This document shows positions 1 through 5,713 of a DNA stretch of 9,609 nt, piece by piece. Each line of letters starts with the position of its first letter. Position 1 is the stretch's first letter. The notes beneath the pieces were generated by a model. That model made no database searches. It had not been told where the DNA came from and worked only from the letters and a program-made list of their open reading frames with translations. The DNA comes from DASXTB01 sp036505615 (lineage in GTDB: Bacteria > Acidobacteriota > UBA6911 > JACQSX01). The stretch lies in the NCBI GenBank assembly GCA_036505615.1, contig DASXTB010000219.1:1-9609 (forward strand). The letters are read 5' to 3'. Position numbers and translations under genes: made by a program.

Positions 1-483
1 TTGATGCCAATCCTGGTCCAGATTGTTCTTCCTGGTTCAATCGCTTCGACCCTGGGCGCTTATATCGGCTATGGAATCGGGTATCTCGGCGGCAAGCCGC
101 TCGTTGAACGACTGCAGGGTTTTTTGGGCTTTAGTTGGTCCGATGTGGAAAAGATGGAACGTCGTTTTCACGTAGGTCAAGTTAACACTTCGCTTTTTTT
201 TCTCCGCGCTTTGCCGATTTTTCCGCTTTCCGTAATCTCGGCCGGGGCGGGGTTGCTGCGGCTTCCCATTAAACAGTTTACTTTGTGGACCTTTTACGGC
301 TCCATCCCACGCTGTCTCTTTTTGGGATATTTAGGTTGGGGCTTAGGCGAACCTTACCAAGCGATAGCCAAAGGCATCGACAAACTTGAGAGCATTGTCT
401 CGCTGTTACTGTTGGCGCTGATTTTCGCTTTGATTCTCTGGTTACGCTCAAAGGTAAGAGGGAAAATTCTGAAGAGCGACTGA
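1..483 (+). CDS. DedA/VTT-family inner-membrane protein, 5' partial
   Basis: The reading frame is open at the left edge, so the N-terminus is missing; the TTG/ATG at positions 1-6 are probably internal codons. The visible 160 residues are strongly hydrophobic. They contain a Gly-rich segment (GAYIGYGIGYLGG, about residues 19-31) of the type found at the start of VTT (SNARE-associated Golgi / DedA / TVP38-TMEM64) domains. A second segment, FFLRALPIFPLSVISAGAG (about 66-84), matches the position of the family's conserved F-x-R-x-x-P and Ala/Gly-rich re-entrant region. A final transmembrane helix (about 130-147) is followed by a basic tail. DedA-family proteins are inner-membrane proteins linked to lipid (undecaprenyl phosphate or phospholipid) translocation and envelope homeostasis. 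The substrate here cannot be told. It converges on moaE with a 45-bp gap. Family assignment is fairly secure; the exact subgroup is not. Confidence 0.72.
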   Translation: MMPILVQIVLPGSIASTLGAYIGYGIGYLGGKPLVERLQGFLGFSWSDVEKMERRFHVGQVNTSLFFLRALPIFPLSVISAGAGLLRLPIKQFTLWTFYGSIPRCLFLGYLGWGLGEPYQAIAKGIDKLESIVSLLLLALIFALILWLRSKVRGKILKSD

Positions 484-528
484 AGTTAGTCCAACAAACC
501 AATCGGGAATCGGCAATCCAAAATCTAG

Positions 529-960
529 CTACGAACGATTCAGCGGCTGCCCGCTCTGAGTGCCGATCCAGATTTCGCCGCCTTCATAAACTTCTTTTTT
601 CCAGATCGGCACCGTTTTCTTGATTTCCTCGATCGCGAATCTGCAGGCGGCAAATGCGGCCTCGCGATGAGCCGCTGAAACGGCGATCATTACGCTCGGC
701 TCCGTAATCTGCACGGGACCTACTCGGTGGACGATGGCCATCCGGCAGATCTGCCACTTTCTCCTTGCTTCCTCACCAAGACGGGTCAATTCCTTCTCGG
801 CCATTTCCGGGTATGCTTCGTAGTCGAGCGCGATGACTTTGCGTCCCTCGTTATTGTTGCGCGTCGTGCCGACGAAAGTCGCAATCGCTCCAGCCTCGGG
901 GTCAGTGACGCAATCAACCAACTCTTGAAGATTGATAGGCTTATCGGTGACGCGAAACAT
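529..960 (-). CDS. moaE: Molybdopterin synthase catalytic (large) subunit MoaE
   Basis: This 143-residue protein is close to the usual MoaE length (about 150). MoaE pairs with MoaD and inserts two sulfurs into cyclic pyranopterin monophosphate to form molybdopterin in the cytoplasm. Family features seen are the N-terminal GAIATFVGTTR (residues 24-34), AAHREAAFAAC (97-107) and the active-site stretch EEIKKTVPIWKKE (111-123). Lys114 and Lys121 fall at the positions of the two catalytic lysines of E. coli MoaE (Lys119 and Lys126). The family usually has G-T-V-R where this protein has G-T-T-R. It is the last gene of a minus-strand moaB-moaD-moaE operon and starts only 2 nt after the moaD stop. 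Its Shine-Dalgarno lies inside the moaD coding sequence, so translation is probably coupled. Confidence 0.95.
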   Translation of the reverse strand: MFRVTDKPINLQELVDCVTDPEAGAIATFVGTTRNNNEGRKVIALDYEAYPEMAEKELTRLGEEARRKWQICRMAIVHRVGPVQITEPSVMIAVSAAHREAAFAACRFAIEEIKKTVPIWKKEVYEGGEIWIGTQSGQPLNRS

Positions 961-962
961 CT

Positions 963-1208
963 CTACCCTCCACTCACCGGAGGAACGAAGACGACTTCAT
1001 CGGCGTTCTTGAGGACGCGATCCGGCTTCACATAATCCTGATTGACAGCGTAAAGTAGCCGAATCCCAGGAACAGCCAACTTCGGATAATCTTGTTGCAG
1101 CACCGCCCAGAGATCAGCTACCGTGCTGCCTTCTTTGATCTCCTTGATGACTTCCGCCGCGCCGGCGCGCTCTCTCAAAATCGCGAAGAGTTTGACTTTG
1201 ACCGTCAT
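963..1208 (-). CDS. moaD: Molybdopterin synthase sulfur-carrier (small) subunit MoaD
   Basis: This 81-residue beta-grasp protein ends in PPVSGG. The C-terminal Gly-Gly is diagnostic of MoaD: it is adenylated by MoeB, converted to a thiocarboxylate, and inserted into the MoaE active site to deliver sulfur. The N-terminal VKVKLFAILRERAG is a typical MoaD start, and DEVVFVPPVSGG (residues 70-81) is the typical end. The start codon overlaps the moaB stop as ATGA (1205-1208), with AGGG a few bases upstream inside moaB, so the two are very likely translationally coupled. No moeB, moaA or moaC is visible, so precursor synthesis and MoaD activation must be encoded elsewhere. Confidence 0.95.
   Translation of the reverse strand: MTVKVKLFAILRERAGAAEVIKEIKEGSTVADLWAVLQQDYPKLAVPGIRLLYAVNQDYVKPDRVLKNADEVVFVPPVSGG
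966..971 (-). promoter_or_regulatory. Shine-Dalgarno of moaE embedded in the moaD Gly-Gly codons
   Basis: On the minus strand the last two sense codons of moaD are GGA GGG. They encode the essential C-terminal di-glycine and also form a strong GGAGGG ribosome-binding site. Five bases (TAGAG, including the moaD stop) separate it from the moaE ATG. This fixes the moaE start at 960 and suggests coupled, stoichiometric translation of the two subunits. Confidence 0.8.
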
Positions 1209-1711
1209 TTTCCCTGCAGCTGAGAGACCATGTGGCGCAGCTCCGGCAAAATCAGTCTCTCCATCGCCAACCTTACGGCGCCTTTGGAACCGGGAAGCGA
1301 GATAAGAACTTTCCCTTGCGCCGAACCCGCAACCGCCCGACTCATTATCGCAGCGGAGCCGATGTCTTGATAGCTCAAATAGCGAAAGATCTCCCCGAAC
1401 CCGTCGAGCCTTTTGTCGAGTAGTGTCATAATGACCTCGTAAGTTCCATCGCGGGGCGAAATGCCAGTCCCACCGTTGACAACAACCGCCTCAACGCGCT
1501 CGTTGGCGAGCGTTTCGCGCAGCAGTGCCTCAATCTCGGCCGGCTCGTCCTTGACGATCCGATAACCGGCCAACAGGTGCTTCTCGTCGGCGAGCAACGA
1601 CTTGATCAATTGCCCGCTCTCATCTGTAGTCTCGTCACGTGTGTCGCTCACCGTGACAACAAAACAGTTAATGCTTCGCTTACCCTTTGCTTTATGCTCT
1701 TCTACCGACAT
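1205..1711 (-). CDS. moaB: MoaB/MogA-type molybdopterin-binding protein (molybdopterin adenylyltransferase family)
   Basis: This 168-residue protein belongs to the MoaB/Mog fold, which binds molybdopterin and, in MogA-type members, adenylates it before metal insertion. Visible motifs are VVTVSDTRDETTDESG (residues 18-33), the hallmark NGGTGISPRDGT (79-90), GFGEIFRYLSYQDIGSAAIMSRA (about 104-126, given in part) and LPGSKGAVRLA (139-149), with a C-terminal ILPELRH helix. Length and the short N-terminal extension fit the MoaB branch rather than a MoeA fusion. Whether this member is an active adenylyltransferase cannot be decided here. It is the first gene of the moa operon, with a GAGG ribosome-binding site 7 bases before the ATG and a strong promoter just upstream. 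Confidence 0.92.
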   Translation of the reverse strand: MSVEEHKAKGKRSINCFVVTVSDTRDETTDESGQLIKSLLADEKHLLAGYRIVKDEPAEIEALLRETLANERVEAVVVNGGTGISPRDGTYEVIMTLLDKRLDGFGEIFRYLSYQDIGSAAIMSRAVAGSAQGKVLISLPGSKGAVRLAMERLILPELRHMVSQLQGK

Positions 1712-1732
1712 AAGGTTGCCTCGTTAGTCGAA

Positions 1733-1761
1733 ACTATAACAATCCCGTTGACTGATTTCAA
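1733..1761 (-). promoter_or_regulatory. Sigma-70-type promoter of the moaB-moaD-moaE operon
   Basis: On the minus strand TTGAAA (1761-1756) and TATAGT (1738-1733) are separated by exactly 17 bp, each matching the consensus at 5 of 6 positions. A transcript starting near 1726 would have a leader of about 15 nt before the moaB ATG at 1711, just enough for the GAGG Shine-Dalgarno. There is no room for a Moco riboswitch downstream of this promoter. Confidence 0.65.
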
Positions 1762-1954
1762 AAGTCTTGGGGTCGGCGCTCTGAACCTGCTAGGCGAATA
1801 TCATGGACCGGGAAAGATTCAACGTCCTCCGGCTTCAACCTGACAATCTGCTGGCCTGAACACCCTTGACAAGCGACGCGGGAAGCATAAGGTAAAGCCG
1901 TTTTGATCGCTTTGCATGACCTCGCACCATTGGAAATGAGAGACGTGGCATTCT

Positions 1955-2512
1955 ATGGCTAGGTGGCACTGGCTCGAGCAAGTGACGGATCAAGAACAGC
2001 TATTGCGCCTTAAGCTGCTCGGGACCGTTCCGCTCTTTGCGGGTTTGAGTCGAAGGCAACTTGGCAAGCTTTTGGTAAAATTCTTCGAAAAAGAGTATCT
2101 TCCTGGCGAAACAATCTTCATGGAGGGGGAGCCCGGAAAGGCGTTGTTTATTATCCTCGCCGGCACTGTATCCATCTGCCGCGCTCTCAACGAAGGAGAA
2201 GAACTACTTGCGACACTGACCACAGGCGGTTATTTCGGCGAGCTGGCGCTTATCGACGATCAGCCGCGCTTTGCCACCGCCCGCGCCGCGGAAGCATCGC
2301 GCCTCCTCATATTGTACCGGAGTGACTTCGAAGACCTCATGGAGGGTCAAAGGACACTGGCAATTCAAGTGATGGGTAATCTGTTGAAGACCCTCGCCGG
2401 TTATGTTCGCCGAGCTCAGCCCCAAAGGAACGGGCGCAACAGCACGATCGTGGGCCAAACCGCCGCGATGGACAAACCTGGGATGACTTCGAAAAGCGTC
2501 TCCCGTGATTGA
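1955..2512 (+). CDS. Stand-alone cyclic-nucleotide-binding (cNMP/CRP-like) domain protein
   Basis: This 185-residue protein has one cNMP-binding beta-roll, about residues 22-135. The start LLGTVPLFAGLSRRQL (21-36) and GETIFMEGEPGKALFIILAG (51-70) are typical of the fold. The phosphate-binding cassette FGELALIDDQPRFATA (94-109) keeps the Glu96 and Arg105 that contact the nucleotide ribose and phosphate in CRP/PKA-type domains; Phe replaces the usual small residue after the Arg. No helix-turn-helix follows, only a short helix and a polar, probably disordered tail (about 155-185), so it is not a CRP-type transcription factor. It probably acts as a regulatory domain in trans. The permease gene starts 48 bp downstream in the same direction, so the two may be co-transcribed. 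The only promoter candidate upstream is TTGACA at 1866-1871 with a poor -10 (TAAGGT). Which nucleotide binds, if any, is unknown. Confidence 0.85.
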   Translation: MARWHWLEQVTDQEQLLRLKLLGTVPLFAGLSRRQLGKLLVKFFEKEYLPGETIFMEGEPGKALFIILAGTVSICRALNEGEELLATLTTGGYFGELALIDDQPRFATARAAEASRLLILYRSDFEDLMEGQRTLAIQVMGNLLKTLAGYVRRAQPQRNGRNSTIVGQTAAMDKPGMTSKSVSRD

Positions 2513-2560
2513 AGAACAGCCGGCAAGAGCTTACGGGTTTCCAATCGACCCAAGTCAATA

Positions 2561-3643
2561 ATGCCACCACCTTCTATTACATGGGCCCTGGCAATCGCGG
2601 TTGTCGCTCTTCTCGTGTATGTATCGCAGGATTTTGTCCTGCTTCTGCTTCTGTCGGCTACCCTCGCCTATCTAATCAACCCGCTAGTAAAAATTGCCGA
2701 GAGCGCCATGATTAAACGTAACGTCGCTGTCGCCGCGATCTACTTGGGGATCGGCGTTGCTTTCCTTATCACAGCCTACTTCGTGTTCCCGCATTTGCGC
2801 GCCGAAGTAAACACGCTTTCGGGCAACTTGCCTTTCTTCAGCCAACGGTTCGACGAAGCCGTCGATGCTATCCAAAATGAGATCGTCGCTAACTACCCCG
2901 CCGCGGATTCGTTGATTACGACTCGCGAAGTTCGCTATGAGAGATTGAATGCCTTTATTGAGCAACAGGTAGCGGATGTTCCTCTGCTTCTCAGTCATGT
3001 GGCGTCGATTGTGCTGGCCGCTGTGTTGATTCCATTTTTCTCTTATTTTTTCCTGCGCGACAGCCGAAGGATTATAAAGTTTGTGTTGGATCGCTTGCCG
3101 GCCAACCATATCGAGACCTCAGTTGCAGTTTGGTGCGAGATCGATCGAAGCGTAGGTCGATATCTCCGCGGCTTGGCCATCGAAGGCATTGTGGTAGGCG
3201 TCTCTGCCGCGTTGGGCCTTACAATCCTCGGTGTCAACTACCCGCTTTTGCTTGGTGTCGTGACAGGCCTAGCCAATGTTGTACCCTATCTTGGCCCAAT
3301 CATCGGTGGCTCGGCTGCCGTCCTGGTTACCCTAGTCCAATTCAAGAGCCTTTCAGTCATCGCTCAAGTGGTCGTTCTCTACCTTTCCTTAAAGCTCCTC
3401 GACGTCGTAGTGATCCAACCTTTGGTTGTCGGCAGAGGCAACAACTTGCATCCAGTGCTCCTCATCGCATCGGTCATCGTGGGCGAGAGTGCTCTAGGGA
3501 TCGTCGGGATGATCATCGCGGTGCCGACGATCACTATTCTTCAGAGAATCGCGAAGCTGCTGCTTGAGCGTCGCCGCTACCCTACTCGTGCGCCGGATTC
3601 CCGCCTGAATAGCATCGTTCAGGTACAGTCATACGTGTGTTGA
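2561..3643 (+). CDS. AI-2E family (PerM/YdiK-like) transporter
   Basis: This 360-residue multispanning protein has the AI-2E transporter (DUF20/PerM) layout. Two N-terminal helices (about 6-20 and 24-40) are followed by a third (56-76). Then comes a large soluble loop (about 78-140) and a block of helices from 145 to 330. Family signatures include PFFSYFFLRDSRR (158-170), RYLRGLAIEGIVVG (200-213), NVVPYLGPIIGG (239-250), KLLDVVVIQPLVVGRGNNLHP (278-298, in part) and the final GMIIAVPT (316-323). Characterised members export autoinducer-2 (TqsA) or act as Na+/H+ antiporters, so the substrate cannot be assigned. An in-frame stop at 2510 and the lack of other good starts fix the ATG at 2561, though its ribosome-binding site is poor. 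It probably forms a unit with the upstream cNMP-domain gene. Confidence 0.9.
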   Translation: MPPPSITWALAIAVVALLVYVSQDFVLLLLLSATLAYLINPLVKIAESAMIKRNVAVAAIYLGIGVAFLITAYFVFPHLRAEVNTLSGNLPFFSQRFDEAVDAIQNEIVANYPAADSLITTREVRYERLNAFIEQQVADVPLLLSHVASIVLAAVLIPFFSYFFLRDSRRIIKFVLDRLPANHIETSVAVWCEIDRSVGRYLRGLAIEGIVVGVSAALGLTILGVNYPLLLGVVTGLANVVPYLGPIIGGSAAVLVTLVQFKSLSVIAQVVVLYLSLKLLDVVVIQPLVVGRGNNLHPVLLIASVIVGESALGIVGMIIAVPTITILQRIAKLLLERRRYPTRAPDSRLNSIVQVQSYVC

Positions 3644-3703
3644 GCTAGCCGATCTGGGGAGAGTGTAAGTCTACTGGCGGTGACCCAATGTCCCAGTTTG
3701 CCT

Positions 3704-3778
3704 TTAACCTCTGGGGCGTGGGCTTCGTGCATGGTGGGTCAACTCATCCACGGCCTTTTCTATCTCTTCGCGCGTCAT
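3704..3778 (-). pseudogene. Possible small ORF with a frameshift
   Basis: An ATG at 3778, inside the 3' end of the upstream gene, opens a 24-codon frame starting MTREEIEKAVDEL, which looks like a natural amphipathic helix rather than random sequence. The frame then turns to Arg/Pro-rich text and stops at 3704. In the +1 frame the sequence continues plausibly from about 3732 (HEAHAPEVKGKLGHWVTA) down to a stop near 3619. This would be a small helical protein broken by one indel. It overlaps the Cys-protein gene by 35 bp, consistent with a coupled downstream gene. I do not recognise a family; a fully random origin is possible. Confidence 0.25.
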
Positions 3779-4091
3779 TCTCGGTAGTGGGTTGACCCTT
3801 GATCGGAACCAAGAATATTTGCCTCGTGTCTTTCTGAATAAATTGCCTTCCCGTCAAATGGCACGCGAGAATAGTGCTGGAAAGACTTGCGAGGCTTTTT
3901 GGAAGGCTTTTCCCATTGTAAAAGTCGCCGATGCTTTGCTTATCAACGGGGCCGCCTTCCATCGTAATGGAAATCCCCATTTCGTGCACCCCAGCGCATT
4001 TGTTGCAAGACGCAAAGATGTTGTACTGAGCCGTTGAGTTATGCACAGTGGAGGCTAGGGCCCCTTCTATCCCAAGTTTTAGCTGCGTCAT
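3744..4091 (-). CDS. Conserved-looking small Cys-containing protein of unknown function
   Basis: This 115-residue protein has a compact core from about residue 22 to 97. It begins YNIFASCNKCAGVHEMGI with a C-x2-C pair (Cys29, Cys32) and His36. Then come GPVDKQSIGDFYNGKSLP (47-64), a third Cys with His in ACHLTGRQF (76-84), and a hydrophobic end QIFLVPI (91-97). The CxxC plus a later C-H suggests a zinc-ribbon-like fold, though a fourth classical ligand is not obvious. The first 20 residues and the last 18 (polar, Arg-rich) look like less constrained additions. The ATG at 4091 has GAGGGG close upstream; a GTG at residue 16 is an alternative start lacking a good ribosome-binding site. It lies 230 bp downstream of the paralogue pair on the same strand and may be part of that transcript. 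I cannot assign a function; it is probably real because the core reads as a folded protein. Confidence 0.65.
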   Translation of the reverse strand: MTQLKLGIEGALASTVHNSTAQYNIFASCNKCAGVHEMGISITMEGGPVDKQSIGDFYNGKSLPKSLASLSSTILACHLTGRQFIQKDTRQIFLVPIKGQPTTENDARRDRKGRG

Positions 4092-4321
4092 GTGCCCCTC
4101 GTTTTAAGCCGCATATTGTCGGTTGCTTTTGGTAATTCCGTCAGGGGCCGAGCCTAAACCCGGCCCTGGTTGGTCCGTGTTTTTCCTCTTAGACTTAAAC
4201 TCACTCCTTAGGTGGGCCGGTTTTGGCTCACCCTTCCGGCCGCCGTCGATCAGTTTTATCGCTGGCGAGTTCTAGGGGCTAGTTAAATCCCACTTCCCAC
4301 CTGGGTCCTATCGGTGGGCCT
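4092..4321 (-). other. Intercistronic region with three GC-rich hairpins
   Basis: The 230 bp between the second paralogue and the Cys-protein gene contain three inverted repeats. CCCACC/GGTGGG is at 4296-4301 and 4313-4318 (11-nt loop), just after the stop of the paralogue gene. GGCCGG/CCGGCC is at 4215-4220 and 4236-4241. GGGCCG/CGGCCC is at 4145-4150 and 4161-4166. None is followed by a clear U-tract on the minus strand, so they are not standard intrinsic terminators. They may set mRNA stability or partial termination between cistrons. No convincing promoter was found for the Cys-protein gene here. Confidence 0.35.
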
Positions 4322-4867
4322 TCAGGGCAAGCTGCGTTGCAACGTGGAGGAGGATTTTGGCTCGCTCCGTAGCGCAAAGGATCTTAATTCTCTTGTGCTC
4401 CGTACCTTTGTGGGACCGGTGAGTGACCACGCCGTTTTTAAGATGAAAGCGATGGGTCTGTGGAGGAAGCCCATTATAGGAAGCTTATTCTCCGGCCGCA
4501 TTACGAGGGAGACCTCGTCCCCGCAACTATAAGTTTCCAGCGCGCTTGACAAACTGCCGGTATAAAGATCCACGGTCGCGTTTACTCCCATCTTTTGCAA
4601 AACGTAACGCCATGGAGCAACCCTCTCTTCTGCCAACGCCCTTTGCCCCTCCCAGGAGTATTTCTCGATGACTTTCCTTCCCGCCAGCATGGCGTCTCTT
4701 GAAGATTCTGTTGTTACCCAGTGATCCCGGAACCATACCCAGGGATCTCCGGGATAACGAACGAGGAAAACGACTCTCATCCCCGGTTTGGCGGCCTCTT
4801 CAATAACAGAAATGATGTCCTCAAGCTGGAGATGCGAATTGAATGGAACCAAGATTTGCCCTGCCAT
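4322..4867 (-). CDS. Small paralogous protein A (Usp-like N-terminal fold, unknown function)
   Basis: This 181-residue protein is one of a tandem pair of paralogues. It opens MAGQILVPFNS and continues with an amphipathic helix, then PGMRVVFLVRYP (residues 28-39). This beta-alpha-beta pattern recalls UspA proteins, but the C-terminal nucleotide-binding G-x2-G-x9-G-S/T motif is not seen. The middle (about 41-85) is charged and helical. The next block, VDLYTGSLSSALETYSC (99-115), is shared with the neighbour. From about residue 150 the tail becomes basic and Ser-rich and does not resemble the SPVLLL end of its paralogue. The start at 4867 is preferred over the ATG at 4873: AGGAGGG (4882-4876) is 8 nt from the former but only 2 nt from the latter, and MAGQ aligns with MAPQ of the paralogue. 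It follows the paralogue by 95 bp and is probably co-transcribed from the sigma-54 promoter. Confidence 0.75.
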   Translation of the reverse strand: MAGQILVPFNSHLQLEDIISVIEEAAKPGMRVVFLVRYPGDPWVWFRDHWVTTESSRDAMLAGRKVIEKYSWEGQRALAEERVAPWRYVLQKMGVNATVDLYTGSLSSALETYSCGDEVSLVMRPENKLPIMGFLHRPIAFILKTAWSLTGPTKVRSTRELRSFALRSEPKSSSTLQRSLP

Positions 4868-4962
4868 AATCATTTCCCTCCTTCTGTATCATTGCTCGGT
4901 ACGTGTTTGAGGCGCTTTACCACCCGCCGCTTGCCGGTAACGCCTAGTCCCGCTCCATCAGC

Positions 4963-5481
4963 CTAGACTGCGTGGGTAGAATCGAGCAGGAGTACGGGAG
5001 AAAAAGTTCCCCCATTGAGCGAGCCAAAAATAGGGAACGCCCTGCGGACAAATTTCATCATCGCAGGAATCTTTCCTAACCGCTTCACGAGGAAATGAAC
5101 ATTCCCCTTACATCTGTAGTTCTTCACTACTCTTTTCAGTGATCCTGTGTATATATCCACAGTGATCTCGATCCCTCTTTTGAGTAAAGCCTCCAAGGCG
5201 AGAAAAACTTTGTGCTCAGCCGATAGCCTCTGCTCCTCCCTCGACTGCGTCTCCCTGAAATTTCTTTCCGTGAACCTCGGTTTCTCCGACTCTCCTTCGA
5301 AGAACCGTGATTCCCCTAGGAACCCTGACTCTATCGAGTCGTGCCGTTTAGAGGCTAGTTGCGGACTGAAACGAATGAGGAAAACAACCCTCATCCCTGG
5401 TTGGGCAATTTTCTCGATGTAAGGAATCATCTGGCTGAGTCGGTCTTCACTTTTTAACGCAACCAAAATTTGCGGTGCCAT
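4963..5481 (-). CDS. Small paralogous protein B (Usp-like N-terminal fold, unknown function)
   Basis: This 172-residue protein is the promoter-proximal member of the pair. Shared with paralogue A are MAPQILVALKS (1-11), PGMRVVFLIRF (28-38), a charged helix around EEQRLSAEHKV (82-92), VDIYTGSLKRVVKNYRC (108-124) and the conserved Cys (124 here, 115 in A). It ends in a hydrophobic strand, FSPVLLLDS. Residues 39-80 are polar, Ser/Glu/Arg-rich and probably flexible. An upstream in-frame ATG (5529) was rejected for three reasons. AGAGGA (5493-5488) sits 6 nt before the ATG at 5481; MAPQ aligns with the paralogue; and 5529 lies inside the sigma-54 promoter, so it could not be on the transcript. No transmembrane segment or signal peptide is seen. 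A cytoplasmic stress or signalling role is inferred only from the sigma-54 control and the loose UspA resemblance. Confidence 0.78.
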   Translation of the reverse strand: MAPQILVALKSEDRLSQMIPYIEKIAQPGMRVVFLIRFSPQLASKRHDSIESGFLGESRFFEGESEKPRFTERNFRETQSREEQRLSAEHKVFLALEALLKRGIEITVDIYTGSLKRVVKNYRCKGNVHFLVKRLGKIPAMMKFVRRAFPIFGSLNGGTFSPVLLLDSTHAV

Positions 5482-5520
5482 AATTTTTCCTCTTTTCGTC
5501 CAGCCTTTAGTTAGGCGTAA

Positions 5521-5537
5521 CGCAAGCAAGATGCCAA
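5521..5537 (-). promoter_or_regulatory. Sigma-54 (-24/-12) promoter for the paralogue operon
   Basis: On the minus strand the sequence reads TTGGCA-TCTTGC-TTGCG. The invariant GG (5535-5534) and GC (5523-5522) are exactly 10 bp apart, and the flanks match the consensus TTGGCA...TTGC well; only the usual C after TGGCA is replaced. Transcription would start near 5511, giving a leader of about 30 nt to the ATG at 5481. A sigma-54 activator gene lies immediately divergent. Confidence 0.8.
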
Positions 5538-5552
5538 CCTGAAAAGACTCCA

Positions 5553-5580
5553 GGTGACATAAGCTAACTCACCGAGGTGA
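5553..5580. promoter_or_regulatory. Cluster of GGTGA/TCACC half-sites upstream of the sigma-54 promoter
   Basis: GGTGA occurs at 5553-5557 and 5576-5580 and its complement TCACC at 5569-5573, the last two forming TCACC-GA-GGTGA. The cluster begins about 15 bp upstream of the -24 element, closer than most enhancer sites for sigma-54 activators, so it might instead bind another regulator. A further TGTCAC is at 5602-5607. The evidence is symmetry alone. Confidence 0.25.
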
Positions 5581-5713
5581 TGGAAGAATTTTTACTAGCC
5601 TTGTCACGAGCCGTTAAGAGGAACCGAAAGCTAATCCTGGGGCTCTGTTCACGATTCTAATCTAAGCTAAGGATGATGGCGTGTAGCACCTTGAAATAAC
5701 GGGCCTTTCTGAA

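Noticed and set aside
1712..1954. Possible tRNA or Moco riboswitch upstream of moaB
   Set aside because: No cloverleaf or T-loop sequence is seen, and the sigma-70 promoter leaves a leader of only about 15 nt.
1943..1960. TGGCA-like -24 element before the cNMP-domain gene
   Set aside because: The GG to GC distance is wrong and it overlaps the start codon.
2684..3567. Open frames of about 140 codons on both strands across the permease gene
   Set aside because: Shadows of the AI-2E transporter; no family features or ribosome-binding sites.
3792..4037. 81-codon plus-strand frame
   Set aside because: Antisense to the Cys-protein gene; the minus strand shows the CxxC core and a better start region.
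4213..4228. GG-N10-GC on the plus strand as a second sigma-54 promoter
   Set aside because: The flanks match poorly (TGGGCC and TGGC) and no plus-strand gene follows.
4912..4926. GG-N10-GC on the minus strand upstream of paralogue A
   Set aside because: The -24 part reads GGGTGG rather than TGGCAC; spacing alone is weak evidence, so paralogue A is assumed to be read from the upstream promoter.
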